NCBI RefSeq assembly: GCF_035961655.1 | Contig: NZ_CP108393.1 | Location: 7,215,501 to 7,279,500, forward strand | From: Streptomyces sp. NBC_01317 | GTDB taxonomy: Bacteria; Actinomycetota; Actinomycetes; Streptomycetales; Streptomycetaceae | Reading direction: 5' to 3' | DNA: 64,000 nt | Shown here: piece by piece, positions 59,397-64,000 of the stretch | How the letters are laid out: every line of letters begins with the position of its first letter | Numbering within the stretch: position 1 is the first letter of the stretch | The notes under the pieces: model-generated | The model's input: only the letters and a program-made list of their open reading frames with translations | Database searches by the model: none | What the model was told of the DNA's origin: nothing | Program-made: the position numbers and the translations under genes

Positions 59397-61358
59397 ATGA
59401 TGCGCTTCGAGCTTCTCGGCCCGGTACGGGCCTGGCGGGACGACGAGGAGATCGGCCTCGGCACTCCGCAGCAGCGAGCCCTGCTGGCCCTCCTCCTCCT
59501 GCACGAGGGGCGCCTGGTCGAGACGGACACGGCGCTCGACGTCCTGTGGGGGGAGCGGACACCGCGCGGCGGCCGGGGGACCGTTCGTACGTACGTCTAC
59601 CGCCTGCGCCCGCTCCTCGGCGCCGGGGCGGTGATCGAGTCGACCAGCAACGGATACGTCCTGGGACTGCGGGACGCCACGCTTGACGTGAACGGCTTCC
59701 TGCGGCTGACGGACCAGGCGTACGAGGCCGGCCGCCGCGGCGATCCGGGGGGCGCGGCCCGCTGTCTGCGGCAGGCCCTCGGAGCCTGGCACGGACAGGC
59801 GCTGGCCGGGGTACGGGGGATCTTCTTCGAATCGGAGCGCGACCGGCTGGAGGAGCTGCGGCTCGCCGCACTGGAGGAGTTGCACGCCGCCGAACTCGAA
59901 CTCGGCGAGCGGCCGGGCCTGACGGCCGAACTCCGTACCGCCGTCGCGGCGCACCCGCTGCGCGAGCGCCTGCACGAGCAACTGATGCTGTCCCTGTACC
60001 GCTCAGGACGCCGCGCCGACGCCCTGGCCGCGTACCGAGACGCCCGGAAGGTCCTGCGGGAGGAGCTGGGCGTCGATCCCGGTGCCGGCCTCGACCGGCT
60101 GCACAGCCGTATCCTGCACACCGATCCGGCACTGGACGTACGGCGTGCCGCGCGGCCGCCGGTCCCGTCCCAACTGCCCCCGGACCTCTCGGCGTTCACC
60201 GGCCGCGCGGCGGAGATCGCCGAACTGACGGCGGCGCTCCACGACACGTCCGGGCCGCCGGTCGCCGGCATCACCGGCCTCGGCGGCACGGGCAGGACCA
60301 CCCTCGCCGTCCGGGTCGCGCACCTGCTGCGGGACCGGTTCCCCGACGGCCAGTTCTACGCCGACCTCGGAGGGGACGACACCCCCGCCGAACCGGCCGA
60401 CGTACTGGGCCGGTTCTTGCGCGCCCTCGGCGTCGAGCAGCCGGCGGCCACGCTCGGAGAACGGGCCGCCCAGTGGCGTACAGCCGTCTCGGGCCGCAGA
60501 CTCCTGGTGGTCCTGGACAGCGCCGACGCGGCCGGGCAGGTCCGCCCGCTCCTGCCCGCCTCGCCCGGATGCGCCGTCCTGGTGACGGCCCGCCGCCGGA
60601 TCATCGACCTGCCGGGCGTCCACTGGCACCGGCTCGGGGTCCTGCCGCCGCACGACGCGCTGGAGCTGCTGGCCACGATCTCCGGGCGCGGCAGGGTGTA
60701 CGCCGAGCGCGAGGCGTCCGAGCGGCTGGTCGCCGCCTGCTCGTACCACCCGCTGTCCGTCGAGGTGGCGGCGGCCCGGCTCGCCGCCCGGCCGTCCTGG
60801 ACGATCGACGAGATCCTCGCCCAGCTGGAGGACGACCTGCGCCGGCCGGTGGTCATGCACGAGGACTGCGCGATCGTCGACCGGCCCTTCCGGGACGCCG
60901 AGGCGCACATGGACACCCGCCGGCGGGCCGCCTTCCACCTCGCGGCCTTCCCCGACTGCCGGCAGCTCTCCCCGGCCGCCGCCGCGGCCCTGCTCGACCT
61001 GCCCGTCGACCGGGCGAAGGCGCTGATGGAGGCGCTGGTGGACCTGCACGTGGTGGAGACAGGGCCCGGCGGCTACCACTACCTCGGCCTTGTCAAGGCC
61101 TTCGCCCGCCGCCAGGCCCTGGACGGCCTGGGCCGCGCGCGGCTCGGGCAGGCGCTACGACGCCTGCTGCGCCACTATCTGGCCGACGGGTCCGCCGACC
61201 CCTCGGACGTACGGGCGGTACGGGACCAGGCCGCCGCCCTCCTGGACGCGGCGCCGGTGCGCGTACCGGAGCGTGTGGACCGGCACCGGCACACCTACCG
61301 GCGCGGCGGTCCGCAAGGGCAGGGTGTCACCGTGCGAGGCGCCGTCCGGGACCGGTGA
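59397..61358 (+). CDS. SARP/AfsR-type regulator with variant P-loop
   Basis: The 653-residue regulator has an OmpR-like winged helix (FELLGPVRAWRDDEEIGLGTPQQRALLALLLLHEGRLV), a BTAD domain (DVNGFLRLTDQAYEAGRRGDPGGAARCLRQALGAWHG to about 240) and an NB-ARC-type ATPase. The Walker A reads GLGGTGRTT with Arg300 in place of Lys; Walker B is LLVVLDSADAAG. No TPR region follows, so it is shorter than AfsR. It lies 4 bases after the MFS gene and probably activates the redox cluster. Confidence 0.82.
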   Translation: MMRFELLGPVRAWRDDEEIGLGTPQQRALLALLLLHEGRLVETDTALDVLWGERTPRGGRGTVRTYVYRLRPLLGAGAVIESTSNGYVLGLRDATLDVNGFLRLTDQAYEAGRRGDPGGAARCLRQALGAWHGQALAGVRGIFFESERDRLEELRLAALEELHAAELELGERPGLTAELRTAVAAHPLRERLHEQLMLSLYRSGRRADALAAYRDARKVLREELGVDPGAGLDRLHSRILHTDPALDVRRAARPPVPSQLPPDLSAFTGRAAEIAELTAALHDTSGPPVAGITGLGGTGRTTLAVRVAHLLRDRFPDGQFYADLGGDDTPAEPADVLGRFLRALGVEQPAATLGERAAQWRTAVSGRRLLVVLDSADAAGQVRPLLPASPGCAVLVTARRRIIDLPGVHWHRLGVLPPHDALELLATISGRGRVYAEREASERLVAACSYHPLSVEVAAARLAARPSWTIDEILAQLEDDLRRPVVMHEDCAIVDRPFRDAEAHMDTRRRAAFHLAAFPDCRQLSPAAAAALLDLPVDRAKALMEALVDLHVVETGPGGYHYLGLVKAFARRQALDGLGRARLGQALRRLLRHYLADGSADPSDVRAVRDQAAALLDAAPVRVPERVDRHRHTYRRGGPQGQGVTVRGAVRDR

Positions 61359-61436
61359 CGGCTTCGATCGACCCGATCGACCGTCCGTCGGCGGTTCGTC
61401 GACACCACGTCGACAGGCCTCCTGTCGTATGGCCCC

Positions 61437-62822
61437 ATGCTGAGTTCATCGAAGCGCGACCTCCTGGTCACCCAGGTCACCGGCCCCGTCCTGGGGCCGG
61501 AGGACGACGGGTTCGCCGAGGAGTGCGCGCCCTACAACCTTGCCGTGACCCACCGTCCCGCCGTGGTGGTGGGCGCGGTGGACAGCGCCGACGTCCAGGC
61601 CGCCGTCCGCTTCGCGGCGGCACACGGCCTGCCCGCCGCCGTCCTGGCCACCGGGCACCAGGCGATCGTCCCGGCCGACGGGGCCGTCCTCATCACCACC
61701 GGGCGGATGGCCCGGGTGAGCGTCGACCCGGAGGCCCGTACGGTACGGGTCGAGGCGGGAGCCCTCTGGCGGCAGGTGGTCGACGCGGCCGCCCCCCACG
61801 GGCTCGCCCCGCTCAACGGCTCCTCCCCGCTCGTCGGGGTCGTCGGCTACACGCTCGGCGGCGGCCTCAGCCCGACGATGGGCCGTACCTACGGCTGGGC
61901 GAGCGACCACGTCACCTCGATCGACGTCGTCACGGCGGACGGCGCCCCGCGGCACGTGGACGCCACCACGGAACCCGACCTCTTCTGGGCCCTGCGCGGC
62001 GGCAAGAGCAACTTCGGCGTCGTCACGGCCATGGAGTTCGCCCTGTTCCCCGTCACCCACCTGTGGGCCGGCGGCCTGTTCTTCTCCGGGGACGACACGG
62101 AAGCGGTCCTGCGCGCCTACGCGGACCTCACCGCCACCGCCCCCGACGCCCTCAGCTCCTCGATCGCCCTGCTGCGGCTGCCTCCGCTGCCGGGGATCCC
62201 CGAGCTGCTGGCCGGGAAGTTCACCCTCCACGTCCGGATCTCCTACCTGGGCGGCGAAGAGGACGGAGAGCGGCTGCTCGCGCCGCTGCGCGCGGCGGCC
62301 CCGCTCCTCCTCGACACCGTCGGCCTCATCCCCTACGAGGACTTCGCCCAGATCCACTCCGACCCGGTCGATCCCGCTCCGTTCTCGGAGTACACCACCC
62401 TGCTGTCGGCGCTGACGCCCGGCGCCCTCGACGCGATCCTGGCGGCGGCAGGACCCGGCGCGGACTGCCCGGTGCAGTTCGTCGAACTGCGCCACCTCGG
62501 CGGCGCGTTCGCCCGCCCGGCGGACAACGCCGTCGGCAACCGCAACGCGCGCTACGCCCTGTGGATCGTGGCCATCGGCATGCCCGGCGATCTCGCGGCG
62601 CAGGACGCCTACGCCGACGCGCTGCTGGCCCAGGTGCGCCCCTGGTCGACCGGCGGCCGCTACCTCAACTTCATCGCCGCGCACCACAGCTCCGTACCGG
62701 ACGTGCGTGCCTCGTACGACGAGGCCGCCTACCGCCGCCTGCGCGAGGTCAAGCGCCGGTACGACCCCCGCAACCTGTTCCGCCTCAACCACAACATCCC
62801 GCCCTCGGAGGCCACGGAATGA
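61437..62822 (+). CDS. FAD-binding oxidoreductase (BBE type)
   Basis: The 461-residue flavoenzyme has a PCMH FAD domain: VQAAVRFAAAHGLPAAVLATGHQAIVPADGAVLITTGRM with the usual flavin-linking His (ATGH), then VGVVGYTLGGGLSPTMGRTYGWASDH without the second, Cys link. It ends with a BBE motif (RYDPRNLFRLNHNIPP). It is therefore a monocovalent oxidase or dehydrogenase of the berberine-bridge-like group, common in secondary metabolism. The stop overlaps the SnoaL-like gene by 4 bases. Confidence 0.84.
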   Translation: MLSSSKRDLLVTQVTGPVLGPEDDGFAEECAPYNLAVTHRPAVVVGAVDSADVQAAVRFAAAHGLPAAVLATGHQAIVPADGAVLITTGRMARVSVDPEARTVRVEAGALWRQVVDAAAPHGLAPLNGSSPLVGVVGYTLGGGLSPTMGRTYGWASDHVTSIDVVTADGAPRHVDATTEPDLFWALRGGKSNFGVVTAMEFALFPVTHLWAGGLFFSGDDTEAVLRAYADLTATAPDALSSSIALLRLPPLPGIPELLAGKFTLHVRISYLGGEEDGERLLAPLRAAAPLLLDTVGLIPYEDFAQIHSDPVDPAPFSEYTTLLSALTPGALDAILAAAGPGADCPVQFVELRHLGGAFARPADNAVGNRNARYALWIVAIGMPGDLAAQDAYADALLAQVRPWSTGGRYLNFIAAHHSSVPDVRASYDEAAYRRLREVKRRYDPRNLFRLNHNIPPSEATE

Positions 62823-63298
62823 CCGACACCACGCTTCAGCTTCTCGCCGACCGCGCCGCCGTCGCGGACACACTGCACCGCTACACGGCGGGACTTGACC
62901 TCAACGACGCCGAACTGCTCACGTCCTCGCTGACCGAGGACGCCACGGTCGACCTGACGCCCGCCACGGGCAAGATCGGCCTGGACTTCCCCGTGCTGGC
63001 GCCGCGCGAGACCGTGGTGGGGGTGCTGATCCCCGCGGTGGGCCCCCTGGACACCAGCCACGTGGTCAGCAACATCCGTACGACGGTCGACGGCGACACC
63101 GCGCACGCCCGGGCCTGCGCGATGGCCCAGCACTTCCCGCCCGGCGACGGGCCCAGGCCGGACCGCACCCGGCAGGCGCTGATGATGAACCGTTACGACG
63201 CCGACCTGGTACGCGACGGCGAGATCTGGCGCATCAGGCGCCTCACCATCGACAGCGCGTGGTTCTCCGGCGACCCGACCGTCCTCCTGGGCGAGTGA
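62819..63298 (+). CDS. SnoaL-like (NTF2-fold) protein
   Basis: The 159-residue protein has an NTF2 or SnoaL-like pattern: VADTLHRYTAGLDLNDAELLTSSLTEDATVDLTPATG, SHVVSNIRTTVDGDTAHARACAMAQHF and DLVRDGEIWRIRRLTIDSAWFSGDP. Related proteins are cyclases, dehydratases or isomerases in biosynthesis. It overlaps the FAD oxidase gene and closes the redox cluster, followed by a strong terminator. Confidence 0.8.
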   Translation: MTDTTLQLLADRAAVADTLHRYTAGLDLNDAELLTSSLTEDATVDLTPATGKIGLDFPVLAPRETVVGVLIPAVGPLDTSHVVSNIRTTVDGDTAHARACAMAQHFPPGDGPRPDRTRQALMMNRYDADLVRDGEIWRIRRLTIDSAWFSGDPTVLLGE

Positions 63299-63329
63299 CC
63301 GTCCACGGGACACGGGCCGCGAGGTGAGA

Positions 63330-63370
63330 CCGGGGTGGGCCCTCCCGTTCGCGGGGAGGGCCCACCCCGG
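63330..63370. terminator. Bidirectional terminator between convergent genes
   Basis: A perfect 17-bp stem (63330-63346 with 63354-63370; left arm CCGGGGTGGGCCCTCCC) and a 7-base loop lie between the SnoaL-like gene and the convergent discoidin gene. Confidence 0.8.
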
Positions 63371-63411
63371 GGCCGTACGCCTCAGTGGTTCCTCAGCGGT
63401 TCCTCAGTGGT

Positions 63412-64000
63412 TCACGAACCGAGCACCGACACCGAGACCACCCGCGCGTCGTTCGCCCCCCGTCCTTGGACGGCGAACGCCACATAGCGCGCGCCGGCCG
63501 AGGTGGCCAGTGTGCCGGTACGGCTCCTGACCCGCAGGGTTCCCGCCGGTGTGTAGGTCAGCCCGTCCGTGCTGAACTCGACCTTGGAGGCCGGGACGCG
63601 GCCGCTCGTCCAGGCCACCCGTACCTCACCGACCGGGATCACGGCGCCCAGGTCCACCACCATCCGGCCCGCCGCGCCCGGGTTCCAGGCGGTGTGCGTG
63701 TCACCGTCCACCGCGGCCGCCGGATCGGACATGCCGGACGGCAGCGGGGCCGTGGGGAACGTGATCCGCCCGAGCGCGAGGTCGTTGAGCGGATAGGCGA
63801 TGACGCCCGCCACCGACACCCGCTCGGTACGCCCGCTCCGTACGGTGACATGGACGACCTGGCCGCTCGTGGCGGTCAGGACAAGCTGGCAGGACGGCCC
63901 CGAGAACGTGACCGTTGCCGCGTCGACCACCTCGGCGCGCACGCCCACCGGGACGCGTGTGCCGCTGCCCGGCCGCAGGGTGAACCGGGCGGGTGCGATC
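63412..64000 (-). CDS. Discoidin (F5/8 type C)-domain protein, C-terminal part, runs off the edge
   Basis: The frame is open to the right window edge, so only the last 195 or so residues are seen. A beta-rich segment (VTFSGPSCQLVLTATSGQVVHVTVRSG) precedes a discoidin domain (TAPLPSGMSDPAAAVDGDTHTAWNPG, GRMVVDLGAVIPVGEVRVAWTSGRVPASKVEFSTDGLTYTPAG). Such domains sit at the end of secreted glycoside hydrolases. The catalytic part lies outside the window and cannot be named. Confidence 0.75.
   Translation of the reverse strand, partial: IAPARFTLRPGSGTRVPVGVRAEVVDAATVTFSGPSCQLVLTATSGQVVHVTVRSGRTERVSVAGVIAYPLNDLALGRITFPTAPLPSGMSDPAAAVDGDTHTAWNPGAAGRMVVDLGAVIPVGEVRVAWTSGRVPASKVEFSTDGLTYTPAGTLRVRSRTGTLATSAGARYVAFAVQGRGANDARVVSVSVLGS

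Overview
The window is very GC-rich, with G or C at almost every third codon position. It carries gene types typical of Streptomyces or a close relative: a SARP-type regulator, SpoIIE/RsbW/STAS partner-switching proteins, a das-like chitosugar locus, LacI/ROK sugar modules and a cysteine-containing leader peptide ahead of sulfonate genes. No rRNA or tRNA gene was seen. Functions are read from motifs visible in the translations; no database search was run.

Layout. 0-4 kb: an IS5-type transposase, a catalytically dead proteinase K-like protein and an IS701-like element, ending in a long inverted repeat. 4-5.8 kb: a TetR regulator divergent from an NAD-dependent epimerase, with palindromic operators between them and the same 35-bp intergenic repeat on both sides. 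5.9-12 kb: a heterodimeric ABC exporter with one degenerate ATP site, a MarR regulator and a divergent homodimer-type exporter. 12.1-18.3 kb: an MltG-like transglycosylase, a flavin monooxygenase, and an ssuC-ssuB-ssuA-ssuD sulfonate operon preceded by a 27-codon leader ORF rich in terminal cysteines.

18.3-30.8 kb: an accessory block bounded by an intact yjbQ gene and a 52-bp copy of its 3' end in direct orientation. Inside are a LacI regulator, a sugar ABC importer, a secreted GH87 alpha-1,3-glucanase with two carbohydrate-binding repeats and a GH13 alpha-glucosidase, which together look like an alpha-1,3-glucan utilisation locus. The block also holds two decayed genes, an SRPBCC gene and an orphan type I-E CRISPR remnant.

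30.8-38.3 kb: a membrane metallophosphoesterase, then two divergent partner-switching modules. One is a 1381-residue protein joining sensor, histidine kinase, receiver, SpoIIE phosphatase and RsbW-type kinase, followed by a STAS protein. The other is a GAF-SpoIIE protein followed by a STAS protein. 38.3-50.3 kb: an ArsR-VOC pair; a mannose-6-phosphate-isomerase-like, ROK kinase and LacI operon with a 14-bp LacI-type operator; and a das-like locus (GntR divergent from an ABC importer, a GH20 hexosaminidase and a CBM3-GH16 enzyme).

50.3-64 kb: a phospholipase-D-type synthase; a metallo-beta-lactamase-fold, SRPBCC and MarR operon behind a near-perfect 24-bp palindrome; an NtaA-type monooxygenase; and a redox cluster (Old Yellow Enzyme, SDR, shortened MFS protein, SARP regulator, FAD oxidase, SnoaL-like protein). 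A discoidin-domain protein runs off the right edge.
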